From Zygnema cylindricum (Eukaryota > Streptophyta > Zygnematophyceae > Zygnematales > Zygnemataceae), in NCBI GenBank assembly GCA_037447655.1, contig JBBHKE010003551.1, forward strand, positions 43,333 through 107,332: a DNA stretch of 64,000 nucleotides. The letters run 5' to 3'. Numbering within the stretch: the first letter of the stretch is position 1; every line of letters starts with the position of its first letter. The notes beneath the pieces were generated by a model. It did no database searches and was not told where the DNA came from. It was given only the letters and a program-made list of their open reading frames with translations. Below are positions 23,712 through 35,112 of the stretch, piece after piece. The translations under genes were made by a program, and so were the position numbers.

Positions 23712-24906
23712 GGGTACTTTCGCATGTGCTAAATTTACAGTTATTTTTTGTCGTTTTCCTCCATAACTTAGAAAAAAACGAGAATATCCGCAACCGTACC
23801 AAAAAAATGAAATTGACACCGTACAAGTTGCGCTACCTTACAACTTTAAATGTACTGCAATTTGTCGTCTACCGCGAAGCAATTTGTCGTCTATGGCAAT
23901 TCGACCCAATTTCGCGTCCTTCTAGCTCATCTTCAAACTTTAAATAAAATCACCTTGAGAGGTGATTTTAAATAAAGTTCCATAAGGTAAACGAATAGGC
24001 AGATGTTGTCGCACGTGCGGGAAGTTTTTTACAATTTTTGAGCGCAGAGTACTGAGAAAAAAACCCACCGCACTTTTTAGCCTGTGCGTGACTTTTTTCC
24101 GTACAGGGGCCGTGGAGGGGGCTTCGACCAACGAACGCCATTTCGCAAAAGCGAAGTTTGTGAAAGCGCCTCTCTCTCTCTCTCCCTCTCCCACTAACGC
24201 GTCTATATCACAATTCTTGCAATGAAAAAAGGCAAGAAAGGTATCAAATGAAAGATCTATAAAAATATTTATTTTGGCTCTCTTTTAGCTTATTTTGGGG
24301 GCAAGTATAGTGAGAACGGACGAAAATACAATTTCAGGAAACCACGAAAAAACAAAATCGGGAAACCATGGCGGAATGTTTCGGAATTAGTGACGTCGAC
24401 GCAATCGTAAGTTCGCGTGACGTCAAATTGTCACAAACCCTAAACATCTACAATGTCACAAGTACACCACCAATCGCTATTAGCGTAGAAGTTTCTTTAG
24501 CGTATACGAATAATTAGCGTGGTTTACGCTAATTGGGAATTTGGAAATTTTCGAAGAAATAGATTACTCTAATTAGGAATTAGGGTTTGTTTTAAATAGT
24601 GTGGATAATTCTATTTGACAATAAAAAATAAAAAAAAACGGAACGGGATTAGCGTACACAACGATGATAGCGATTGGCGGTGTAGCTAGACGCTTAAAAC
24701 GGTCTCTATTTTGTAAACGTCATCAAACGTCGCGAGTTTTGTAATCATCTATAATCGTCACAAAATTACACCCACTTCTACATCCGTCACAGTGTAAAGT
24801 TACGATTTCATTTCTTTACATAACGATTGCTCTGAAAGATGTACGGAGAATCTTCGCTAAAAAACAAAGTAACAAGACTAAGTTTCAGTTACATGCGAAA
24901 GTACCC
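23712..24906. mobile_element. Inner PIF/Harbinger-like element nested in the outer copy
   Basis: 1195 bp with inverted ends GGGTACTTTCGCATGT and an exact TTA duplication on both sides (23709-23711 and 24907-24909). Its sequence is homologous along its length to the outer element. It carries the TA-MITE at 24463-24684 and encodes no protein. Confidence 0.8.
24463..24684. mobile_element. TA-flanked MITE inside the inner Harbinger-like element
   Basis: Starts TA then CACCACCAATCGCTATTAGC, and ends with the near-exact inverse followed by TA. Same family as 6258-6801 but only 222 bp. As the innermost insertion it is the youngest of this nest. Confidence 0.85.
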
Positions 24907-24999
24907 TTACATCGGAATGCTCTGAAATATGTACGAAAAATCTTCACGAGAAACAAAGTTACAAGATTAAAGCTTCGGTTACATGGGGAAGCGCCCTTA

Positions 25000-25701
25000 C
25001 TGTGTCCTCTCGCTTCCTCTCTTTTTTTTATGTGCCTTTCTCTTTCCCAACCGAAAGAATAATACTCGAATATGTGTTCAGTTTAGTTCGAATTGTATTC
25101 TACATTTCAATACGACTGCGTAGTTGTTCCGAACAAAAACGGGAAAGCTGAACAGCACGCAAAAAAATATTAGAATCGTACTTTTACCGTTTAACTAGTT
25201 CAGTTACACTTCCCGTGACATACAATGCCGCGACTGTTCATTCCAGTTTTTTTTTGCGGTACAGTAAATTTGAAACTTCTGGAAGGGAGGTTTATGTTAA
25301 TAGAATCACATTTGAACCGTCGATCAAAGTGATCGACGGCATTCTTTGCTTTGTACTTTGATGGTTTTACCATCGCGTTTGGAAATAAAATCTTCATTTT
25401 TTAAGTAATCTCGTTTCACGAGAAAAAAATAATCCACGTCGTACGGTCATTGGCTTTGTCGACACGATTCAGTTGACGCCACATCCGCGACAATCCATTA
25501 AACCTGACTTCGCACGGTATCTGTCACGTATGATATTTCGTGCGAACAAAAACATCCAATTTTACGAGAAGTCGTATCATATAATCGCATTATAAATCTT
25601 AAATTTCAAAATCTTTTTCTTTTTCAGAGTGGCGCCAACATAATAAAACTCCGACCACCGCTTAGCTTTCTTCCCTTCTTTTCTCCCTCTTGCATTGAGC
25701 C
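25000..25701 (+). promoter_or_regulatory. Promoter region of copy 5
   Basis: Holds blocks shared with other copies: GAACCGTCGATCAAAGTGAT near 25314, CACGAGAAAAAAATAATCCA near 25417, CTGACTTCGCACGGTATCTG near 25504 and AAAACATCCAATTTTACGAG near 25550. A TATA-like TATAAAT at 25591 lies 111 bp upstream of the ATG, and copy 8 has the same CATTATAAAT context. This is the clearest core promoter candidate in the array. Confidence 0.5.
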
Positions 25702-26522
25702 ATGTTGGAGCTTCTCCCAGAGGAGATCCTCTGCCACGTGGCGGCAGTGGACAGATGGAATCCATCTCTCATAGCATCCATGGCCAGTGTGTCACGTCAC
25801 ATGGCAGCCATGGCTCGCTGCCACGTGTGGCGCGCTTATTGCTATTGGCGGTCAGATGATGTCACACGGGAATTGATGGAGGAGGGAGAGAGGTCAGGGG
25901 GGGAGGGAGGGAAAGAGAGGGAAATATGTGAAAAGGAAGCTGTGAAGGAGAGTGATGCTGAAAGCGATATGGAGAAGGATATTCGAAGCGAGATGGAGAA
26001 GGAAAGCGAGTGGGAGAGAGAGAGAGAGGAGGAGAGAGAGGAGAAGAGGGAGAGGGAGAGAGGAGAGCCTCCTGGAGGATGGATAGCTTTGGCAAGGCTT
26101 CTCAGTTTCTGTCCGGGTGGACCCATAGTTGATGATGTGTTGTGACTCGATGTGGATAGAAGACCTATGTTTGATGATGAGGAGAAATGCCACGTGGAAA
26201 ATGGTTCTTCTTTGAAGCGTGTGAAGGAGGGAGAGGGATTGCTTTTCAATTCCTCCGATGTTATTTTTCAGTCGGAATTTTGTGAACATAAGCAACATCC
26301 TGGCATCCGATATAATCATGACACTCACACATATGTTAGAGGAGCTATCAAAGGTTTTGGCAAATCGATGTACGTATTTTAGGGTTGTAGTTGAATATAT
26401 CTAGGCATGTATGTTCATGTTTTCATTTTTACCTCATTATTCCCCTCATTATTTCCCCTCCTTATTTTCTCTTTTGCTTAAATTACTGAACCTTTGTCAT
26501 CATTTTTGGGATGGCAGGAAAC

Positions 26523-27107
26523 TACACCGTGAATCGCTATTAGGGTAAAGAAATTATTAGTGTGGGGAATGAAATAGTGTTGTTAACGCTATTTTAGGTG
26601 TTTGACGACCTTAAGCCAGCAAAACAATATCACTTGTTTCTAATTTATTTACACATTCCCATAGTGTAGCCCCCTCGACGTTTGAACATGTGAGAACAGG
26701 TTCACCTGAGTTCCCCTAGTCTTCATTACTATGAATTAAGAGTGAGTGTGCTTTCCCAATTTTTATGTACTTTTGTAACCAGTAGTTGACGTACGGACCG
26801 GCACTTTCTGTGCCGTACACAATTTAAATACCTCCTGATATAGTGTTTTTGACACTAATTATATTGTACCTATGTTAGCTTAAAGTAGAGGCGAGTCTCT
26901 AATTAGCGTCAATGTTTCTTTTGCCATTTTAACCATTTTTTTCTCTGTACACGCTTGTCGGATTATTAATCCGACGGTTGCAACGTAAAGGTACGGATCT
27001 TTCCTCCATATTGACGGTCTTTAAACGGAAACCAAACAGGTGTGCACGAAGAAAAGCTAATTAAAGTGGTGAAATTAACATTGGCGCTAATAGCGATTCA
27101 TGGTGTA
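26523..27107. mobile_element. TA-flanked MITE in intron 1 of copy 5
   Basis: 585 bp. The left end CACCGTGAATCGCTATTAG and its inverse (one mismatch) lie between TA dinucleotides. The interior includes the hairpin core shared with 14013-14232 (CTTGTCGGATTATTAATCCG near 26955 and GTGTGCACGAAGAAAAG near 27041). No coding sequence. Confidence 0.82.
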
Positions 27108-28312
27108 CCATGCCCATCGCTATGAGTGTTAAGAGCACTTATACCGTCCGAATTTTCTGTGGCCTAAAACCGTAAAACTGTGTTAATAACACTATGTAAG
27201 GAAGTGGACTTCAATTGTCACCTCTCACTATACACCAAGTTAGTATTATTGATATTAATTTTGCTTTAATACTTATATTACTCTAGCACTGAGTGATGGG
27301 TAGTGTGTAGTAATAAGTGTATTTTTTTTTTGTTACGCTACAAATACTTTTCAGTGATCGGTTATTTTCAGTGTCTTTTCCCATCTCCCTTTTTTTTTTA
27401 CTAAAGTAACTAATTGCTTAATGAGCATTGTTGTAATCACCTCACGGAAGTTTTTTTTGTGGTTTAGTTGCTCGTTGTTTTTATATTTCGTTACGATGTC
27501 TTACCTTAGATTTGCTTTGTTATTATATCAACCTTAATATGCTTCCCACTCTTTTTTGAAAGTAGGTCATTAATAAAAAAATAAAAAATCAATGCATGGT
27601 TATAGGGAAACGGACAATCAAATGAAATATCATATATACTTTAATCATTTAGTGAATAAAAACTCATTGTTTTAATTTTTATCATTATACTTTTGTGTGT
27701 TTCAGTATTCGACAAACGTTATTTGAGCAGATAAGAAGTGAGGGCCACTTTGCGGAAGAAAACGATTGTAATGATGGAGCCGATTCTTCAAGTAAAGTCA
27801 AATGTCCTTTTTGTTTTTCACGGGTAAGAGGTTAGAGTCGTCGCTGTTATGTTTTTCAGTTAGTTCTTGCATTATTTATTTTTCTACCCTTTTTCCAAGT
27901 CATTATATCTCTGTTTTTATAAGATTTCGTGTTTGCACTTTTATGGTCCATTGCATTAATATGTGGGCACTCTTTTCATCGGAGTCGGTAACTGTTTGTT
28001 CTTTTCATTGTTTTTTGTCTTTCTTTTTTGTTTTAGTTAGATTTTATACCTGCGGTAAGGAGTTTGCTTTTCCATGTGGGCATGTTTTTTTTGTTTTTTC
28101 AAATGGCGACTATTGTATATTTTGTTTTTGTTTGGACCTCACATTTCTTTGTTGTTTTTCTTTCCCCCAATCTCCCCTACTCTTTTTTTGTAACGAGTGC
28201 CCTTCTGTTTTAATGTTTCTATTGTTCCTTCAAACTTTTTATGGTTGCTGTCACATGTATCTCTTTTAAAAAGGAATCCCAAGCAAGAATTTTGCGACAA
28301 ATAGATCCACAT

Positions 28313-28928
28313 TAATTATGGTGTTTGCAGTTTTGACTGAATGGCGTAACGCTATTTACAGGTGTTAACAGTTTGGACAAGATAATATCCACACTATTTA
28401 CGGGTGTGTGCAGTTTAGATCGGATGGCATTCACACCAGAGTTTGGACTAGATGGCATCCACAGTATTTTAAGTGTATGCATTTGGAATCGGATGATGTT
28501 CACTCTCCGGTTTGGACGTCCACACTATTCTAAGTGTATGTTGTTTGGACCGGGGGTATTGAGTCTACAGTTTGGGGTCGATAACATGCGCAATATTTTA
28601 TGTCTACTCAGTCAACCCCGATTATACATGTACTTCAGTTTTTTATTTGGATAACATCCACACTATTCTAAGCCTGAGCAGTTTGGACCGGATGATATCC
28701 ATACTTCAGTTTTATTTGGACAACATCCTCTCTATTTTGGGTGTTTGTTGTTAAGACCGATTGATATTCGAACTAGTGTCGTCTGGTTAATTCTTTTTTT
28801 ACACCGGGAGGTATCGACTCTACAATTTGGAGTGGAGAACGTTCCATCCACACTATTTTTTAGGTGCATGCAGTACTTTGGACCGAATGATATTTTCACA
28901 TCATCCACACTATTTACTGTGTGTGCAG
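28313..28928 (+). repeat. Expanded intron 2 array of acceptor-like units (copy 5)
   Basis: About 12-14 degenerate units, most with CACACTATTT(A/T), then (G)TGTGTGCAG or ..CAG, then TTTGGACCGGATGATATC. The array ends at the genuine exon 3 acceptor GTGTGTGCAG before GTTTGGGATG. The unit thus mimics acceptor plus exon start. The other copies hold four to five units, so this copy has expanded about threefold. Confidence 0.75.
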
Positions 28929-29154
28929 GTTTGGGATGTACATGAAGTGATGGAGAGGAACGAAAACTACCGGGGAATGAGGAGCCGGTTTAAGGGGCCA
29001 GGAGTCGCAATTCTGTGTCCCAAGGTACTCGTTTTGAGATAATCTTACTCTTTATGTTTTTTCCTCTTTTTTTTTTTATAGACTTTTAGGAATTTCTTAG
29101 GGTTTTCTATTCAATGTATTCTATGATTATTCATACCTACTACATCACCTACTC

Positions 29155-29157
29155 TCC

Positions 29158-29205
<48 letters not shown>

Positions 29206-29395
29206 CCTCCCTCCCTCCCTCCCTCCCTCCCTCCCCTCTCCTTCTCCCTCTCTCTTCCTATCCCTCTCTCTCCCCCTTCCCCTCCCCCTCTCTGCCTCAC
29301 TTCCTCTCTCCTCTTCCCTCTGTATCTGTCTCCCTCTCTTTTGCTCTCTCTCTCTCTCTCGTCTCTCCCTCTCCCTTGACTCCCCTCTTCCCATG
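29155..29395. repeat. CT microsatellite in intron 3 of copy 5
   Basis: Almost pure pyrimidine, (CT)n then (CCCT)n, over 240 bp. Similar but shorter tracts lie in intron 3 of copies 1 (3645-3720) and 2 (10205-10370). Serine/proline/leucine or arginine/glutamate reading frames across it are artefacts. Confidence 0.9.
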
Positions 29396-30112
29396 GATTG
29401 TTGAGTAAAACCTAAATTGGCCCATAGTGGTGGAGTGTACTGTCATGCATTCAGTTTTGGCTTTCTCATTTTTTTTTTTTTCATTTTTCATTTTTTATTG
29501 TTATCTTCATAAGGAAGTGGGTTAGGAACTCTATTATAAAGAACTTTTGAAGGGGAAAAAAAAAAAAAAAAACTCTTACTATTATTTTTCCTGCTACTTT
29601 CTTGTTTTTTCTTTTCGAAGGATGAAAAAAGAATGTTTTCGAAGTTGTTCTCCCTCACGAGCGTTTTCTTTAATAGAGTTTTCTCACCCTTTTTTGGTTT
29701 CCATTTTATGTTTGCGAATCTCTTGTCATTCTTCATTAACATGGTTCTGTTCTTCATTTTCAATCGAGTGTTTTATGTCACCGGTTTTAGGGTTTTGTTA
29801 TTGGTAACCTTAGTGGAGGATTAAGCTCAACATTTGAGACTCGACTCAAACATCGACAATTTAAGAAAATAATAATAATAATATATCGCACTGCTTTTTT
29901 TTTATTTTAGGGCCATTTTTATTGTGGGTTTACCCAAGTCGACACCACCACTCTTGAAGATTATGATTTGGATGATGATTGGGATGATGATGTCGGCTAC
30001 GAACTTGAGGATGACGATGACAGGGATGTCTGTCTGTTCGATGATCTCCGTTATCCTGACTGGGGTGACTAAAATTCTTGTTCGGGAATCGTATTCATTT
30101 AGAAAAATTCTA

Positions 30113-30206
30113 CAGTACATTTAGAGAGATTTTATTATACATATAGAGAGACTCCATTGTACATTTAGAGAGACTTTAGTGTACATTTAGAGAGACTTTA
30201 GTGTAG
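30113..30206. repeat. Tandem repeat in the 3' flank of copy 5
   Basis: Three to four units of about 31 bp built on GTACATTTAGAGAGACTTTA. Copies 1 and 2 have a single unit at the equivalent place (TAGAGAGATTTCAGTGTAC near 5240; GAGAGAATTTAGTGTAC near 11408). It lies just after the stop codon, probably in the 3' UTR. Confidence 0.8.
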
Positions 30207-31209
30207 AGTGTTTCCTAGGCGCGTTTGGGAAGTTTCAAACTTGGATGGTTGTAGAATGTTCTCCACGACATGACAGAAGGCATGCGAAGAGATGGAGGTG
30301 GAGTAGTACTGTTTGTGTGAATAGGTTGAGGATTCCAATGTAAGGAGAAAAACTTGAAATAATAAACAATAACACGGAACACTGGTTTGTTTTCTGAACT
30401 TCTTTCCATTTTCAACATGGTAGCCGTGACACTAAGATGGTTGCAATAATAAAATTCATTGACAGATTTTATTTTCCATGTGTACCTAAATATTAAGTGT
30501 AACGGAAACTGGTTTCCTTCAACTTTTTTGATAAAAAATTATTGAAAAGATGTTTACAAACTATCTTGATGTTCTGTCGCACCACAAAGTCGAACAATGT
30601 ATAAAATAATGTATTATGATGTCCTTTTAAAGCTTAAATTTTTGTATTGATGACTTATCGATCATTGTACATCAACTATTTCAAAGTTTTACCCAGAGTG
30701 GCAAGAAGACACTGACGGTAGTTTATCGAACCGTTTGTTTACTCCCAATGGTTAATTAAACTTAAACGGAATCACCTCTCGACCGTTAGATCAGAGCGAT
30801 TGACGACATTCCTTGTAAGTACGCACTTCCTCACCTCGTCAAAACATTTCACGAGAAAAAAGTAATCCACGTCATCTGTCCGTAGCGCCCTCGTCGAGAC
30901 GATTCGATTGCTCCGAGACAATTCTTTATACGGCGTCCTGTACCGCACTATGCTTTAAAATGCGATCATAAAGTATGACTTTCCGTTCCAAATTTCCAAT
31001 AGATGTTTTCAGTAGTGTTGTGTATCGATAGCCTCTTATTGATAATAGAATACTAAAATATGTATTTTTTACCTGCAGATGATCGATACATCGAATTGAT
31101 ATATCGTTAAGCAATTATTGCGTTAAAAGTACATGTCGGTAGAATATCGCAATAGTTGCTTACAACAAATTATATCGATAACCGAAATCGTTTTTAATCC
31201 TGTTCTCCA

Positions 31210-31353
31210 TTAGGCGCATTAGGCGGTCCCAGTAAACATGCGGAGACGTCTATTTCTCGTGTTTAGGCGCATTAGGCGGTCCTAGTAAACATGCGGGGAC
31301 GTCTATTTCTCGTGTTTACTGGCACGGCGTTCCATTATGTCGTGCCAGTAAAC
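31210..31353. repeat. 53-bp tandem duplication and hairpin
   Basis: A 53-bp unit starting TTAGGCGCATTAGGCGGTCC occurs twice (31210-31315). It is followed at once by a hairpin with 13-bp arms GTTTACTGGCACG (31314-31353). All lie inside the 2-kb insertion. Confidence 0.8.
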
Positions 31354-31928
31354 ATCGTTTCTCAATTATGATTGGCGCCACGTAGGCTAGTTTTCAGATT
31401 CTTAAAATCTAAAAATATTCTTCAAGCTGAAAATTTGTAGATAATATTTGTTCGAGCGGAGGTAGTTAATGATTCGTACGAAAATTTTGCGACCAAATTT
31501 TAATTTTGAAATTGAAAATCAAAATTTCGAAACGGAATCGCAAAAAGGCGCCGCAAACTGTGAAGGTCAGCGGATGTCAAAAGGAGCGTGCGAGGATATT
31601 TCGGTCGACCTGCATACACCGTGGCGGAAGGCACATGGCGTGTAGGACGTGTTCGTTTCTCATTGCCTGTTCGTGGTGGATATTTTTTTTCCTTTTCACG
31701 TGTACCAATGGTACGTGAACAGTGTGAAGAAACTCTCCTCGCCGAAGAGAGTCTCTTCACACTGGACGATGTGCGCGATTGTTTCGCGAATCTAAAAAAG
31801 TGAAACATCCAACGGTCGATAATTACGCCTATAATATTGGAGCCATCCAGTTAACATGTTTCGTCATGTTTCGTCTGACAAACAAAAAAAAAATGGTACG
31901 AATCTGTACGAAATAGTACGGAATCCAA

Positions 31929-32026
31929 GTAAACAACCCCACTTTTCCTCTAATGGACGTTCACCCTTAGTGACTTTTTACATTGTAATGGTAACCTTCC
32001 ATCAGGCGAAAAGTGGGGTTGTTTAC
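31929..32026. repeat. Inverted repeat with 19-bp perfect arms
   Basis: GTAAACAACCCCACTTTTC at 31929-31947 and its exact inverse at 32008-32026 around a 60-bp loop. It may be a tiny MITE nested in the 2-kb insertion; no clear target duplication was seen. Confidence 0.75.
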
Positions 32027-33239
32027 TGGAGAAAGTACCCTTTCGTACTAGGCCGTACTGTTTTTTTTTTTTTTAACAAAAGATGTTTACTAAAAATTCG
32101 TTAAGATTCTCCAGACTTTTTGGCGAAAACTCCCACCGTCCGATTTTGAATTCTCGACGACGCAAACGCCCTTTTTATCCAGTATCTGGCGAGTCTCCTC
32201 CGACTGTCCTCAGGAGGACACTTAGCGCTTATTGGACGCGTGTATTGGTCCACGTGTAAAATCAAAGTCGATCCACGACAGACGTGAAGCTATAACCGTA
32301 CATGTGGCAAATGGCGTGTACGTCTGACATCATAGCCAGCCTGTTCGACGACAAAATCTTGGTTGTAGGACATCTTGTCACGCCTCCTTCATAAATGTGC
32401 ACAAGTTGGTACAACGATATTGCATTCACGTACAAAATGGTACATTCTTCGACATTTGTACAAACTTTAATTTTGCAACGGTTTTCGTGGCCGTTGGTAC
32501 AACGACAACCCTAAGAACATTCAGATTGTACATTAGCGTGACGCTACTAAGATATTTTAATCGGCGTCTATCCGTACACATACGCAGTTGCGACTTTGTT
32601 TTTTTCGAAATGATGACTATTCCCGGGCGGCTCAACAGTATCTTACGTGGTACCAATCGCAATCTAACAAGTCGGCAATTTTAGCTTCACTGGCACGACT
32701 TGATGGAAGGGTTGTTACAAATTTTACTGCCGGTAAACGTGACCGTACAATTACCGGGAACGCCTTATGGAAGGTTACCCTAATACTATATTTTTTTACG
32801 CTAATTGACGATAACACATTTATTAGCCCCGAAGCGATACATCCAGACCTTTTGTTATGTGATAAACCAATGAGATCGCTTTTCGAAACTATAGCGGCTG
32901 GAGTTTACCGATACACAACACTATTTGATGATTTATACTTGACTTTGCCGGGAATCGCTCACGTGGGAGTATCTCGTGAGAAGCCAAAACATCTACAGTA
33001 CTGGAACGGAAAGTCGTACTTTATGACCGCACTTTACAGCATAGTGCAATAGTGCGGTACAGGACTGTGGACGCCTCTGCACTCCATTGCTCGAGTGAGT
33101 TTCAAAATACTTCTGCTCTCCAGCTTGCTGCAACATGTAAACTTTGATTGCGCTCCCTGTCTTTCCCCCTCTCCCTTTCCCCCTCTCTTCTTCTCCCCCT
33201 CTCTCCTTATCCCCCTCTCTCCCTCTCTTATTATCAGAC

Positions 33240-34888
33240 ATGCTAGAGCCTCTCCCTGAGGATATCCTTTGCCACGTGGTGGCACTGAACGGATGGGAAC
33301 CGTCTCTCATAGCATCTGTGGCCAGTGTCACGTCACATGGCAGCCACAGCTCGCTGCCACGTGTGGCGCGCTTATTGCTATTGGCGGTCAGCGGATGTCA
33401 CACGGGGATTGATGGAGGAGAGAGGGAGGACTGGAGGGAAGGGAGGGAAAGAGAGGGAAGGGAGAGAAAGAGAGGGAAGGGAGGGAAAGAGAGGGAAACA
33501 TGTCAAGAGGAAATTGTGAAAGAGTTTGACGCTGAAAGCGAAATGGCAAAGGAATGTCGAAACGAGACTGGGAAGGAAGGGGAGAGGGAAAGAGAGAGAA
33601 GGAGAGAGAGAGGGGGAGATGAGAGGGAGAGAGGAGAACCTCCAAGGGGATGGATGGCTGTGGCAAGGCTTCTCAGTTTTTCTCCTCCTGGACTAATACT
33701 GAGAAGATCACGATTATCTCATCTTGTTCCTAGACATGTGAACTGTGTTTCTCCTTTGACACGTGTGAAGGAGGGAGAGGGATTGCTATTTGATACGTCC
33801 GATGTTATTTTCGTGTCGGATTTCTGCGAACATACCACCACCTTTAAGTCCTGCATTTTGTGCTTACGAGGTAAGGGGCTTACTGACTGCAATTTTGGTG
33901 TTGAAATTAACGCCACATATTTTAGAGGAATTATTAAAAATTTCAACAAATCGAGGTAAGTTGAAGGAATTTTGTTATGGAAGCTCATGGTTTCTTGTTC
34001 CACTCATTATTTCCCCTCGATATTCAAAGGCAAATGGATGCACGTTTTTTAGGTTTGAGGCTGAATGAATTCAGTCAAACATGTCCGTGTTTTCTTTTTC
34101 CCCTCATTATTTCCCCCTAAAAAACGGTCAGCCTTTGGGAGTGAATGGTAATTACACAAAATCGGTCACTACTTTTTTGGACCGAAAATCTTAATTTGTG
34201 TTTATAACACTCCTTAAAGGAGTACAACTGTTGGACACTTGACTATGCACTACTTTAATTCTACTGGTAGTAGTTTTGCGTAACACTAATATTCTAATAT
34301 TTTCTTTACACTTGATAGTGATGGGCAGTGTACACTGAAAATGGTGTGCGTCTTTTTTTCGTTTTTTTGTTAGGTTTGTATATAATAGTGTGGATTGATT
34401 GCTTCGGTGTTCTTTTCCGCCTCCTTTTCCATCTGATCAAAATGCTGGATTGTTTAATGTCAATTGTACTAGAAGGAAGAAAGGAAAGTTGAGAAGGTTA
34501 CAATTGTCCAGTTGCTTCTTGTTTTTTATTTCAAAATTATGGTTTACCTCCATAACTTTTTTGTTCTTATCCTTGCTTGTTTTGTGTTGTAACTTTGATA
34601 TTTTTTTGCGTTTATTATATCGACAACCGTATTTTTCCCATCCTTATTAAGAAATTTTCATCTTTAAATAATAACAAGAAAATTGGATACATGGTTGGAA
34701 GGTCAATCCAAAGAAATATCTAATAAGCAAATTAGTTTGAAAATAGAGAATTCATTGTTTACATTATTATTGCATTTTTATTTTGCAGGACTCGAGAAAT
34801 GTTATTTGAGCAGAAAAGAGATGAGGACTATCTTTACGATGAAGATGATTCATACGGAGAGCAAATTTGTCCATTTTGCTTTTTACCG
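33240..34888 (+). pseudogene. Copy 6: F-box-like gene, exons 1-2 only
   Basis: Exon 1 33240-33955 and exon 2 34789-34888 have correct phase and good splice sites (donor GTAAG). Exon 1 stays open, but a 2-nt loss in the F-box (after MLEPLPEDILCHVVALNGWE, near 33325) throws CHVWRAYCYWRSADV into another frame, and a second indel in the GA-rich tract (about 33490) restores the frame for KEGEGLLFDTSDVIF and the exon end. CPFC in exon 2 is intact. Exons 3 and 4 are absent because intron 2 runs into the promoter tract of copy 7 near 35020. Confidence 0.75.
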
Positions 34889-35112
34889 GTAAGAGATTTT
34901 AATCATTGTTAATATTTTTTTAAGTTAGTCCGTTTATCGACTTCTTTATCTACTTGTTCTGTTGGGTTGTTTATAGGCATCATCCTCTTGTTTTTATACA
35001 ATTTAAAATTTGTTACTATATCACTATCTCCCCCTCTCCACCTCTCCGTCTCTCCCCCTCTCCCACTCCCCCCCTCTCTCCCCGTCTCCGTCTCCCAATA
35101 TCAATATCAGAC

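Larger units (their letters stand above)
22803..24996. mobile_element. Outer PIF/Harbinger-like non-autonomous element
   Basis: Ends GGGCACTTTCCCATGT on the left and its imperfect inverse (ACATGGGGAAGCGCCC) on the right. The flanks are TAA (22800-22802) and TTA (24997-24999), close to the 3-bp TWA duplication of PIF/Harbinger elements. The interior is interrupted by a second copy of the same family (23712-24906). Without it the element is about 1 kb. No transposase. Confidence 0.7.
25702..30072 (+). pseudogene. Copy 5: F-box-like gene with a single premature stop
   Basis: Exons 25702-26369, 27706-27823, 28929-29024 and 29911-30072 keep phase and splice sites throughout. The only lesion seen is TGA at 26143-26145, where copy 4 has AGA in the same context. 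Without it the frame would run to the end of exon 4. F-box-like LPEEILCHVAAVDRWN, a Glu/Arg stretch, KEGEGLLFNSSDVIFQSEF, CPFC, AILCPK and GHFYCGF are all present. The acidic tail differs from copies 1 and 2, with EDYDLDDDWDDDVGY and DDLRYPDWGD at the end. Such a recent lesion could be an allele or sequencing difference, or the gene may give an F-box-only product of 147 aa. Confidence 0.8.
30932..32931. mobile_element. 2-kb insertion with hAT-type ends plus inverted promoter fragment
   Basis: Flanked by a 7-8-bp repeat (TTTATAC at 30925-30931 and 32932-32938). Inside, 31013-32923 has the family ends TAGTGTTGTGTATCG and its inverse. Between the left flank and that end lies about 81 bp in inverted orientation to promoter sequence found at 32970-33065 (GGAACGGAAAGTC..., ATAGTGCGGTACAGGA). 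The 1.9-kb interior shows no transposase and is unlike the smaller MITEs, so it is a distinct, larger member of the family or a composite. It splits the promoter of copy 6. Confidence 0.6.

Noticed and set aside
29114-29404. Ser/Pro/Leu frame and its Arg/Glu-rich reverse frame
   Set aside because: Both lie on a CT microsatellite inside intron 3 of copy 5.
31500-31808. Overlapping frames of 70-102 codons on both strands in the 2-kb insertion
   Set aside because: No recognisable transposase or other domain. Frames of this length are expected by chance, and the region holds hairpins and direct repeats instead.
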